NCBI RefSeq assembly: GCF_000430665.1
Contig: NZ_AUML01000004.1
Coordinates: 1-64,000 of the forward strand
From: Aquimarina muelleri DSM 19832
GTDB lineage: Bacteria; Bacteroidota; Bacteroidia; Flavobacteriales; Flavobacteriaceae
DNA length: 64,000 bases
Reading direction: 5' to 3'
Shown: piece after piece, positions 44,932-53,270 of the stretch
Layout: each line of letters begins with the position of its first letter
Numbering within the stretch: position 1 is the first letter of the stretch
Translations under genes and position numbers: made by a program
Notes under the pieces: generated by a model
What the model was told of the DNA's origin: nothing
What the model saw: the letters and a program-made list of their open reading frames with translations, nothing else
Database searches by the model: none

Positions 44932-45414
44932 TTAAACGTTATATTTTTCTAATATTCTTTGGCTTAAGGACTTTTCTTTTAATTGATTTTCAATATAGGT
45001 AAGGTGATGCATTAGGTTTGCGGCGCTACCTTCTGTTAACCATTTTACTTGGATATCAATTGCACTCCATAAAGGCAACATTTGTTGATGAATTTTTTTT
45101 CCTTTAGGAGAAAGTTTAAAGATTTTTTTTCGCTTATCTAGTTTGTCAATTTTATAGGTTACTAGTTTTTTGTCGGTAAGTTTTTTCAGCGCTTGGGTAA
45201 TTGCTGGTTGGGTATATTGTATTGCTTCCTGAATGTCTGTGGTAGTAGCTACTTCCAGATCAATGATTACTTTAAAAATCGGAAATAAGTAAGCATCAAA
45301 ATCAATATCTAAGATGTTATATACTATCTGAACTTCTTTCATCAAAATATCACTAAGCCTTTTTAGTCGGGATCCTAATCCCAGTTCTCCATATAACTGT
45401 AATTTATCTTCCAT
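44932..45414 (-). CDS. MarR-family transcriptional regulator
   Basis: A 160-residue regulator with a winged helix-turn-helix. The recognition helix region is TTDIQEAIQYTQPAITQALKKLTDKKLVTYKIDKLDKRKKIFKLSPKG, with the DKRKK wing typical of MarR proteins. MarR proteins bind their own promoter as dimers and release it on binding small ligands. The GNAT gene follows immediately, and the pair is likely auto-regulated. Confidence 0.92.
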   Translation of the reverse strand: MEDKLQLYGELGLGSRLKRLSDILMKEVQIVYNILDIDFDAYLFPIFKVIIDLEVATTTDIQEAIQYTQPAITQALKKLTDKKLVTYKIDKLDKRKKIFKLSPKGKKIHQQMLPLWSAIDIQVKWLTEGSAANLMHHLTYIENQLKEKSLSQRILEKYNV

Positions 45415-46042
45415 AAGTATTTATATAAGTGCTTATGTAAAAGTATAAAATATTTTGATATAAAAAAGCTTAAATCTCACAGATTTTAAAAACGTTGTTT
45501 CTTAGGTCGGAATGATAAGTTTTGTTTGTTTTTTCTATTTTGTAATGGCTTGAGGATCTAATGCTATTTATCATTTTGAATTTACTGGAATAAAAGGTTC
45601 TTTTTATACCTCAATTTCAGAATAAATATAAACTGTAGCCCTGTTATGCTTAATACCAGATAGAGTTTGGCACAAGCTTTTTTTTTTCATTGAAACAAAA
45701 AAAACTTTATTTTCTTTTCTAGTAAATTCAAACAACAACTGGTTAAAAAAAGAAATAATAGGTTTAATTTTAATCCACATTGTAGAGTTTAATTCTCTGA
45801 GGCTTACCTCGAAAACAAAACATGTTTTTGGAAACATACCTCATGAGCTTCTCCGAGGTTATTGATTAGTAGTATATTCATTTTAAGTATAAATCTTTAA
45901 AGCCATAATTTTTTATGATTTTAAAATTAGTTAAAATAGATTTTAACTATAGTAAAATTATTACAATCAATTTAAGATATTGATTTTATGTATGATAAGG
46001 AGTATCTTTATGTAGAGATTATCCATACAAAATTTATACACA
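45415..46042. other. Intergenic region between marR-type gene and katA
   Basis: Divergent region of 628 bases that must hold promoters of both the MarR-GNAT pair and the catalase. It contains repeat copy D (45788-45867). A minus-strand open frame at 45604-45837 includes the repeat and reads as low-complexity sequence, so it is not called. Confidence 0.5.
45788..45867 (+). repeat. Dispersed repeat, second family, copy D
   Basis: Same orientation as 5182-5267. Here a plus-strand frame is open through the whole repeat to a TGA at its right edge (ending HELLRGY), whereas in copy C that frame is broken, so this copy is closer to the ancestral sequence. It may be a worn end of a transposon or an intergenic repeat. 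Confidence 0.6.
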
Positions 46043-47500
46043 ATGACTAAGAAAAAATTAACAACTTCGGCAGGGGCTCCTGTTCCTAATAATCAAAAAT
46101 CTGTTACTGCAGGACATAGAGGGCCCGTTTTATTACAAGATTACCAATTGTTAGAAAAATTGGCTCACCAAAATCGTGAACGAATACCAGAGCGAGTTGT
46201 TCATGCCAAAGGATGGGGAGCTCAAGGAACTTTTACAGTAACCAATGATATTACAAAATATACTCGTGCCAAGATCTTTTCTGAAGTAGGAAAACAAACT
46301 TCAATGTTAGCTAGATTTTCTACTGTTGCAGGCGAATTAGGAGCAGCAGACACAGAAAGAGATGTAAGAGGGTTTTCTTTGAAATTTTATACAGAAGAAG
46401 GAAATTGGGATTTAGTAGGAAACAATACTCCAGTATTTTTTATTCGAGACGGTTATAAGTTTCCAGATTTTATTCGAACTCAAAAAAGACATCCTAAAAC
46501 TAATTTGAGATCCAATGAGGCTATGTGGGATTTTTGGTCTCAAACCCCAGAAAGTTTACACCAAGTAACTATACTAATGAGTGACAGAGGAATCCCTCAA
46601 ACACCTATGCATATGAATGGGTATGGTTCACATACATTTTCGTTTTGGAATAATGACGAAGAACGTTTTTGGGTGAAGTTTCATATGAAAACACAGCAAG
46701 GTCATAAACATTATACAAATGAGGAAACTGCAGCGGTAATTGGGCAAACCAGAGAAAAATTTCAAGAAGAATTGTATGGAGCAATAGAGCGTGGGGATTA
46801 TCCTAAATGGAAGATGATGATTCAGGTAATGCCAGAAGCAGATGCAGAAAAAACAGCGTATAATCCATTTGATTTAACAAAAGTATGGCCACATGCAGAT
46901 TATCCGTTAATTGAGGTAGGAGAGTTCGAGTTAAATAAAAATCCAGATAATTATTTTCAGTATATAGAAAATGCTGCATATTCACCATCTAATGTGGTTC
47001 CTGGTATTGGATTTTCTCCAGATAAAGTATTACAAGCTAGGATTTTTTCTTATGCAGATGCTCATAGATACAGGTTAGGAACGCATTATGAGGCATTACC
47101 AGCTAATGCACCAATATCAGAGGTAAATCATTATCATAAAGATGGTGCCATGCGATTTTTTGATAATGGAAATACAAACCCAGATGCATATTATGAGCCT
47201 AATACAAAAGGAGGTCCAGTAGAAGATCCTAGTGTTGCAGAACCACCAATGAAAATTGAAGGAGATGTAAATAGATATGAAGAGAACGACACTTTTGGAG
47301 AGTATAAACAACCAGGAGATTTATTTAGACTCTTTAATGATGAGCAAAAGGATCGTCTTTTTAATAATATTGCTGCAGCAATGCAAGGGGTCTCTATGGA
47401 AATTATCGAAAAACAATTAGTTCATTTTGATAAAGCGGACCCAGAATATGGTAACGGTGTTCGTAAAGCTTTAAATTTAACAGCTCAAAATTTGTATTAA
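46043..47500 (+). CDS. katA: Monofunctional heme catalase (small-subunit clade)
   Basis: A 485-residue enzyme that splits hydrogen peroxide to water and oxygen in the cytoplasm. Catalytic His54 lies in [16 protein letters not shown], the distal asparagine in [21 protein letters not shown], and the heme-ligand tyrosine in [17 protein letters not shown]. Length fits clade 3 small catalases. The ankyrin gene and an unknown gene follow in the same direction beyond a hairpin. No OxyR or Fur gene is adjacent. Confidence 0.97.
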   Translation: MTKKKLTTSAGAPVPNNQKSVTAGHRGPVLLQDYQLLEKLAHQNRERIPERVVHAKGWGAQGTFTVTNDITKYTRAKIFSEVGKQTSMLARFSTVAGELGAADTERDVRGFSLKFYTEEGNWDLVGNNTPVFFIRDGYKFPDFIRTQKRHPKTNLRSNEAMWDFWSQTPESLHQVTILMSDRGIPQTPMHMNGYGSHTFSFWNNDEERFWVKFHMKTQQGHKHYTNEETAAVIGQTREKFQEELYGAIERGDYPKWKMMIQVMPEADAEKTAYNPFDLTKVWPHADYPLIEVGEFELNKNPDNYFQYIENAAYSPSNVVPGIGFSPDKVLQARIFSYADAHRYRLGTHYEALPANAPISEVNHYHKDGAMRFFDNGNTNPDAYYEPNTKGGPVEDPSVAEPPMKIEGDVNRYEENDTFGEYKQPGDLFRLFNDEQKDRLFNNIAAAMQGVSMEIIEKQLVHFDKADPEYGNGVRKALNLTAQNLY

Positions 47501-47531
47501 ATTCATAATTTGATTTTACATTAGTTAACTT

Positions 47532-47577
47532 CTAGTCGAAAATATTTCTTGAGATACCAAAAAATATTTTCGACTAG
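47532..47577 (+). terminator. Perfect 16-bp stem between katA and the ankyrin gene
   Basis: CTAGTCGAAAATATTT (47532-47547) pairs without mismatch with 47562-47577 across a 14-base loop. It starts 31 bases after the katA stop and ends 36 bases before the ankyrin start. A weak T run (TTTGTT) follows. It may end most catalase transcripts and let a minority continue into the downstream genes. Confidence 0.7.
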
Positions 47578-47613
47578 TTTGTTACATATTCACAAAAAAA
47601 TAACAAAATAAGT

Positions 47614-48081
47614 ATGGAAGATATTTTTAACTCTATTCGATCTGAAGAAGTAGAAAAAGTAAAAAAAAATCTAAATAAAAACCCATTATTGGTTAATAAA
47701 AAAGATAGTAGAGGATCAACACCTTTATTATTAGCGTCTTATTATGGTCTTGAGGAAATTACAAAGATAATCTTAGATTATACTCCTGATATAGATGCTA
47801 AAGATGCTTCAGGAAATACAGCACTAATGGGAGTTTGCTTTAAAGGGTATTATGATATTGCAAAGTTGCTCATAGAAAACGGAGCAGATGTTAATGAGAG
47901 AAACTTTAATGATGCTACAGCTTTAATATATGCTGCTACATTTGGACAAAAAGAAATCATTAAGTTATTAGTCGAAAAAGGGGCTGATGTATTAGCAAAA
48001 GATAATCGGGGTTATACCGCAGAAATGCATGCCAAAAATCAAGGATTAGAAATCTCAGGATTATTTAAGATTACTCAGTGA
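47614..48081 (+). CDS. Ankyrin-repeat protein associated with catalase
   Basis: A 155-residue protein of four ankyrin repeats (consensus fragments GSTPLLLASYYGLEEI, GNTALMGVCFKGYYDIAKLLIENGADVN, DATALIYAATFGQKEIIKLLVEKGADV), with no signal peptide. In Pseudomonas the ankyrin protein AnkB next to a catalase is needed for full catalase activity; a similar helper role here is an inference from position. Its TGA stop overlaps the GTG start of the next gene by three bases. Confidence 0.9.
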   Translation: MEDIFNSIRSEEVEKVKKNLNKNPLLVNKKDSRGSTPLLLASYYGLEEITKIILDYTPDIDAKDASGNTALMGVCFKGYYDIAKLLIENGADVNERNFNDATALIYAATFGQKEIIKLLVEKGADVLAKDNRGYTAEMHAKNQGLEISGLFKITQ

Positions 48082-48659
48082 ATAATAACAAAGAAATAGA
48101 AAGTATTAAATCTGTAAATATTATAGGATTAGGTGTTAATAGAAGATTATTAATGTCTTCGTCTATGGTCACGGTTTTTGAATTATTTTTAAAAGAAAAT
48201 ATAGGTCAGGAAGTATTGGTAGTAAATACAAATATCGGAATGGAAGTGTATTATTACTCTAAGAATGATTATAGCGTATTTATCAAAGAAAGCGTATTAC
48301 TATATGTTCTAACACAAATAAATCGTGAAAAACTTAAATTTAAAAACAACCTAAATAAAATAGAAGTTTATAAGAGTTTTTGCGAAGCGTTACTTACTTT
48401 TTCTCAATACCCACAAACTTTTTTAGCATACACCAAAAAATTTATTCATTTGAGAGAAAAACATGAATCGAGCAGATTTGTAATTCCTATTTTAAATGGT
48501 TTTTTTGAAGAAGTTCTTATGGTTATAGAGAAAACAGGAAAGATGCCACATTATAAAAAGATACAACATGCAAAAAACAAATCTCAGAAATCAGGTCCAG
48601 ATAAAATTATTATAAAGAATCTAATTTCTGAGATTTTATTAAAAAGGCATAGTAATTAA
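48078..48659 (+). CDS. Protein of unknown function, third gene of katA-ankyrin group
   Basis: A 193-residue protein that starts at a GTG (48078) overlapping the ankyrin stop, so it is co-translated. It is predicted to be soluble and mostly helical, with basic C-terminal residues (KKIQHAKNKSQK) and no signal peptide. No family is recognised. Position suggests a role in peroxide stress or catalase maturation with the ankyrin protein. It converges on asnS, with 6 bases between stops. Confidence 0.75.
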   Translation: MNNNKEIESIKSVNIIGLGVNRRLLMSSSMVTVFELFLKENIGQEVLVVNTNIGMEVYYYSKNDYSVFIKESVLLYVLTQINREKLKFKNNLNKIEVYKSFCEALLTFSQYPQTFLAYTKKFIHLREKHESSRFVIPILNGFFEEVLMVIEKTGKMPHYKKIQHAKNKSQKSGPDKIIIKNLISEILLKRHSN

Positions 48660-48665
48660 TCTATC

Positions 48666-50108
48666 TTAAAACTCTGCATTAAGAGGTGTTCTTGGGTAAG
48701 GAATAACATCGCGAATGTTGCCCATACCAGTAACAAAAAGTACTAAACGTTCAAATCCTAGACCAAAACCACTATGGGTACAGGTTCCAAAACGACGAGT
48801 ATCCAGATACCACCATAATTCTTCTTCAGGGATGTTAAGAGCTGCCATTTTTTCTTTTAAAACATCCAGACGTTCCTCTCTTTGAGAACCACCAACAATC
48901 TCTCCTATTCCTGGAAATAAAATATCCATAGCTCTTACCGTCTTTCCGTCTTCGTTTAGACGCATATAGAATGACTTTATATTTGCAGGATAATCAAATA
49001 AGATCACAGGACATTTAAAATGCTTTTCAACAAGAAATCTTTCATGTTCACTCTGCAAATCTGCACCCCATGAATCGATAGGAAACTTAAATTTCTTCTT
49101 CTTATTAGGTTTAGAGTTTTTTAGAATTTCAATCGCCTCTGTATAACTTACTCGTTTAAAATTATTGTCTAATATAAAATTTAACTTATCTCGTAATAAC
49201 ATCTCAGCTCTTTCCTCTTGCGGCTTTTGTTTATCCTCTTGAGTTAGACGATTTTCTAAAAACTCTAAGTCATCCTGACAATTTTCTAAAACAAATTTAA
49301 TTACATATTTTATAAAATCTTCTGCCAGATCCATATTGCCATCTAAGTCACAAAAAGCTACTTCTGGTTCTACCATCCAAAATTCTGCTAAATGGCGAGA
49401 AGTATTTGAGTTTTCAGCTCTAAAAGTAGGGCCAAAAGTATATACCTGTCCCAGTCCCATAGCGTACGTTTCTGCTTCTAATTGACCAGAAACAGTTAAG
49501 TTTGTCTCACCACCAAAAAAATCGCCTTTATAATCGACCTCACCATTTTTATCTTTAGAAATATTATTAAGATCTAGGTTGGTTACCTTAAAAGCTTCAC
49601 CAGCTCCCTCTGCATCACTTTTTGTAATTATAGGAGTGTGTACGTAATAAAAATCATTTTTTTGAAAGTATTCATGTATAGCAAAGGATAGTTTTGAGCG
49701 AACTCTCATTATTGCACCAAAAGTATTAGTTCGTACTCTTAAATGTGATTGTTCTCTTAATTTTTCTAAAGAGTGTCTTTTTGGAGATAAAATAGTAAGT
49801 TTTAGTTCTTCTGGGTCTGCATCTCCTTCAATTTCAACATTGGTTACTTGTATTTCTACACGTTGTCCCTGCCCTTGACTTTCAGTAAGAGTCCCTTTTA
49901 TTACTACTGCAGCCCCAATATTTATTCTGTCTTGTGTGGTTTTGTCAATGGTGTTATCTTCTAAAACACACTGGATGTTATTTATAGTCGATCCATCGTT
50001 AATCGCAATAAAACGATCATTTCTAAAAGAACGAACCCAGCCTTTAATAATTACAGGTTGTAATAGCTTATCACTTTGTAGTACCTCTATTACTTTAGTA
50101 TGTTTCAT
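48666..50108 (-). CDS. asnS: Asparaginyl-tRNA synthetase
   Basis: A 480-residue class IIb synthetase that charges tRNA-Asn. It has the N-terminal OB-fold anticodon-binding domain (KGWVRSFRNDRFIAINDGST) and the catalytic core with motif 2 (YTFGPTFRAENSNTSRHLAEFWMVEPE) and motif 3 (GFGLGFERLVLFVTG). A full set of motifs and normal length. In many Flavobacteriia the next gene is rpoN; here about 8 kb separates them. Confidence 0.97.
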   Translation of the reverse strand: MKHTKVIEVLQSDKLLQPVIIKGWVRSFRNDRFIAINDGSTINNIQCVLEDNTIDKTTQDRINIGAAVVIKGTLTESQGQGQRVEIQVTNVEIEGDADPEELKLTILSPKRHSLEKLREQSHLRVRTNTFGAIMRVRSKLSFAIHEYFQKNDFYYVHTPIITKSDAEGAGEAFKVTNLDLNNISKDKNGEVDYKGDFFGGETNLTVSGQLEAETYAMGLGQVYTFGPTFRAENSNTSRHLAEFWMVEPEVAFCDLDGNMDLAEDFIKYVIKFVLENCQDDLEFLENRLTQEDKQKPQEERAEMLLRDKLNFILDNNFKRVSYTEAIEILKNSKPNKKKKFKFPIDSWGADLQSEHERFLVEKHFKCPVILFDYPANIKSFYMRLNEDGKTVRAMDILFPGIGEIVGGSQREERLDVLKEKMAALNIPEEELWWYLDTRRFGTCTHSGFGLGFERLVLFVTGMGNIRDVIPYPRTPLNAEF

Positions 50109-50779
50109 CAGTTTTAACTTTTTTTAAGATTAAATGTGATTTCATATAACAACCCAACAATTAGATGTTAGAATTTGTTGATATGTACATTTATTAATTA
50201 TATAATCTGTTTTTCTAAATATTTTTTTTTAAAATCATTTTTTCGATACCTCTCGGTAGTTTATAATAGATAAACTAAAATATATAATGATTTTTAAGGT
50301 AGCAAAGATAATTTTTTAATCCGATTGTAGCATAATCTTATGAATTCAAAAAAGAAGGATTATACTTTATGATTAAAATCTGGCGCTTTTTTTAATTTCA
50401 ATTCTATAAAAATATACTGTTTAATATCATTTTAAGCTAAAAACCATTCATTTTTTAAGGTTTTTGTATAAAAATAAAAATAATTTAAATAATTATTTTT
50501 TAAATTAAACATTTGTTTTTCAGCTCTTTAAGTTGTTTTTTTTGAGTATTAACTTCTTGAATAATGTTAAAATACACCTTGTTTCTAAAAAAAGGGGATT
50601 TTTCCCCCCCACGGGGTATTTTAAAATATATAAAGGGGTGTTATCTTGCGTATGCAATTATGACGATTGTGTTTACGTTAAGTTTAGTTCGATAGGTTTT
50701 GGGGTAATCTATCTTACACAAGTCCCGTTAGTTTCTAACGGGGCTTTTTTTATAAGATTTGTTTTGTTTTGGAGTATAA
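50109..50779. other. Intergenic region with orphan plus-strand terminator
   Basis: This 671-base region lies between asnS and the RND-type transporter gene, both on the minus strand. Its first half is AT-rich. Its second half (about 50530-50751) has runs of G and C (AAAAAAAGGGGATTTTTCCCC and later GGGG stretches) and ends in a strong plus-strand terminator. A small RNA on the plus strand is possible; no protein gene is credible. Confidence 0.5.
50721..50751 (+). terminator. Orphan strong intrinsic terminator
   Basis: AGTCCCGTTAG (50721-50731) and CTAACGGGGCT (50735-50745) form an 11-bp stem (one G-U) with a TTT loop, followed by six or more T on the plus strand. On the minus strand no T run follows, so it cannot be the terminator of the transporter gene that ends at 50780. 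No plus-strand gene lies upstream of it for more than 2 kb. Confidence 0.85.
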
Positions 50780-53185
50780 CTAGTCTTTTTTACTAGGTTC
50801 ATCTAACTCTTCGTCGTTAGGGATAATTTTTAGTGTAGGTTCTTTAAGAGTCTTTTTGTTTGCTATGCTTCTCTCTAGCGATAGTAATAAAGAAGGAAGT
50901 AGTAATAGGTTAGATAGCATAGCAAATAATAGAGTTGTGGATACTAGTCCTCCTAAAGCTTTAGTCCCTCCGAAACTAGATATCATAAATACAGAAAAAC
51001 CAAAAAACAAGACAGTTGAAGTGTAAAACATACTAACTCCTGTTTCTCTTAAAGCTGCAAGAACAGATTTTCTAATCCTCCAATGATTTGCTTTTAATTC
51101 CTGTCTGTATTTTGCAAGGAAATGTATAGTGTCATCTACAGAAATGCCAAATGCAATACTAAAAACCAATATAGTAGAAGGTTTAATAGGTACACCCAGA
51201 TATCCCATTAAACCAGCGGTCATTAGTAATGGTAATAAATTTGGAATTAAAGATATAACTATCATTTTCCAGGATCGAAACATCCAGGCCATAAATATAG
51301 CTATTAATAGTACCGCAAGACCTAATGAAAAGGTTAGATTCCAGACCAAATATTTAGTTCCTTTTTGAAAAATAAGAGCTTTGCCAGTAAAGGATACGTC
51401 ATATCGGTCTTTTGGGAATATTTTTTCAATTTGGGGAGCAAGTGTAGATTCTATACGCTCCATTTCTTCGGTGCCTACATCTTTCATAAATGTAGTTATA
51501 CGGGCATATTGCCCAGTAGAGTCTACATAACTTTTCATTACTCCTGCTTCAGACTCAAAACTATTTGCATACGGCAAGATAAAGTTTCTTTCTTGGCTAG
51601 TTGGTATTTGATAATATTTTGGGTTTCCATTATAGAAAGCTTGTTTGGAATATTTGACAAGATTAACGATAGAAATTGGCTTAGAAAGCTCTGGAGTATC
51701 TTCTAGAAGCTCTTGAAGTTTTTCCATTCGTTTTAGTGTAGGTAGCTTCAATACCCCTTGTTTTCGCTTAGTGTCTATTAATATCTCTAATGGCATAATG
51801 CCATCAAATTCATTTTCAAAAAACTCTATATCCTTGTAGAAACCGGCAGATTTGGGCATATCTTCTAATAAGCTTCCAGAAACTTTTATAGTATAGATAC
51901 CAATAATACTAACAATTAATATAATAATAGATGAAAAGTATATGGTTACTCTTCTTGTTTTCACCATATTTTCCATCCAATCCATTAATTTTTCTATCCA
52001 TCCTTTACCCAAATGTTTTAAATGCCTTTCTTTAGGTTGAGGCATATAACTATAGATTATAGTTATGACTAATAAACAAAGTATAAATAGAGCAATTATG
52101 TTTAGTGAGGCTACGATACCAAATTCTCGTAGTAATTTACTTTCTGTTAAAGCAAAAGTTGCAAAACCAGCAGCAGTGGTAACATTTGTCATTAATGTTG
52201 CATTACCTACCTTTGTGATTACTCGTTGTAAAGATTTTGCTTTATTCCCATGTTTTTTAATTTCATGCTGATATTTATTGATCAGAAAAATACAATTTGG
52301 GATACCTATAACAATTACTAATGGTGGTATAATTGCGGTTAGCACTGTGATTTCGTATTCTAAAAGACCTAAAAATCCAAAAGCCCACATTACTCCAATG
52401 ATAACTGCAGTCATGGAGATAAAAGTTGCTCTAAATGATCTAAAAAAGAAAAAGAAAATTAAAGATGTAACTAGTAAAGCTGCAAGAATGAAAACTTGAA
52501 TTTCATCCATTATATTTTGAGAGTTCAAGGTTCTGATATATGGCATGCCAGATACTTTGATGTCTAGATCATGTTTTTTTTCGAAATCAATTACAGCGGG
52601 TTGAAGGATTTCTTTAATGAATTTTTTTCTTAAAGGAGTGTTTACAATATCTTTCTTTAAATAAAGAGCACTTTGTACTGTTTGAGATTTTTTGCTATAT
52701 ACTAAACCTTCATAAAAAGGTAGTTTATTAAATAATTCATTTTTATATTTAGCAACTTGCTTTTTAGTATAACTACTATCTTTAATAAAAGGCACTAATT
52801 CAAATCTAGAAGGATTATCTTCTTTTTTTAAAGTTTTTAGATCAGCAATAGATACTACTAGATCAATTTCTTTATATGCTTTAAAAGAAGTGTTGAAATC
52901 ATTCCATGCTTTTAATTTTTCAGGAGTAAATAGGGTACTGTCTTTAACAGCCATTACTATCAAGTTACCTTCCTCTCCAAATTTTTCAAGAAACTTTTGG
53001 TATTGTATATTTACCTCGTGATCATCTGGGAGTAAGTTAGCTTCCGTATAGGAAAACCTCATGTTTTTCCACTGAAAACCTAAAAAAATTGTTATTCCTA
53101 TTATTATTAGAAATATTACTGCTCTATTACGGAGTATAATTCCAGCCAGTGCATTCCAAAACCCGAAACTGAATAATTTTGCCAT
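50780..53185 (-). CDS. RND-superfamily (MMPL-type) transporter
   Basis: An 801-residue protein with twelve membrane segments in the 1+5 / 1+5 plan of the RND superfamily. Two large periplasmic loops lie at about residues 37-225 and 430-610. Conserved membrane motifs include the GIPNCIFLINKYQHEIKKHG and IAFGISVDDTIHFLAKYRQELK stretches (the latter with the proton-relay aspartates). It is like the MMPL/HpnN lipid exporters, without a membrane-fusion protein or outer-membrane factor beside it. Likely substrates are lipids or hydrophobic compounds. Confidence 0.88.
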   Translation of the reverse strand: MAKLFSFGFWNALAGIILRNRAVIFLIIIGITIFLGFQWKNMRFSYTEANLLPDDHEVNIQYQKFLEKFGEEGNLIVMAVKDSTLFTPEKLKAWNDFNTSFKAYKEIDLVVSIADLKTLKKEDNPSRFELVPFIKDSSYTKKQVAKYKNELFNKLPFYEGLVYSKKSQTVQSALYLKKDIVNTPLRKKFIKEILQPAVIDFEKKHDLDIKVSGMPYIRTLNSQNIMDEIQVFILAALLVTSLIFFFFFRSFRATFISMTAVIIGVMWAFGFLGLLEYEITVLTAIIPPLVIVIGIPNCIFLINKYQHEIKKHGNKAKSLQRVITKVGNATLMTNVTTAAGFATFALTESKLLREFGIVASLNIIALFILCLLVITIIYSYMPQPKERHLKHLGKGWIEKLMDWMENMVKTRRVTIYFSSIIILIVSIIGIYTIKVSGSLLEDMPKSAGFYKDIEFFENEFDGIMPLEILIDTKRKQGVLKLPTLKRMEKLQELLEDTPELSKPISIVNLVKYSKQAFYNGNPKYYQIPTSQERNFILPYANSFESEAGVMKSYVDSTGQYARITTFMKDVGTEEMERIESTLAPQIEKIFPKDRYDVSFTGKALIFQKGTKYLVWNLTFSLGLAVLLIAIFMAWMFRSWKMIVISLIPNLLPLLMTAGLMGYLGVPIKPSTILVFSIAFGISVDDTIHFLAKYRQELKANHWRIRKSVLAALRETGVSMFYTSTVLFFGFSVFMISSFGGTKALGGLVSTTLLFAMLSNLLLLPSLLLSLERSIANKKTLKEPTLKIIPNDEELDEPSKKD

Positions 53186-53270
53186 TCTTTACTTTCTTGT
53201 GCAAATGTAAGGATTGAAGAGGTATAATTTATCTAATTTGGTAAAGAAAATTGGATGTTGCTTTTGAAAA

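Noticed and set aside
45604..45837. Minus-strand open frame of 77 codons over repeat copy D
   Set aside because: It includes the repeat read backwards, has no recognisable domain, and lies in a divergent promoter region.
50533..50796. Plus-strand open frame of 87 codons between asnS and the RND transporter
   Set aside because: It runs through the strong terminator and into the end of the transporter gene; composition is not protein-like.
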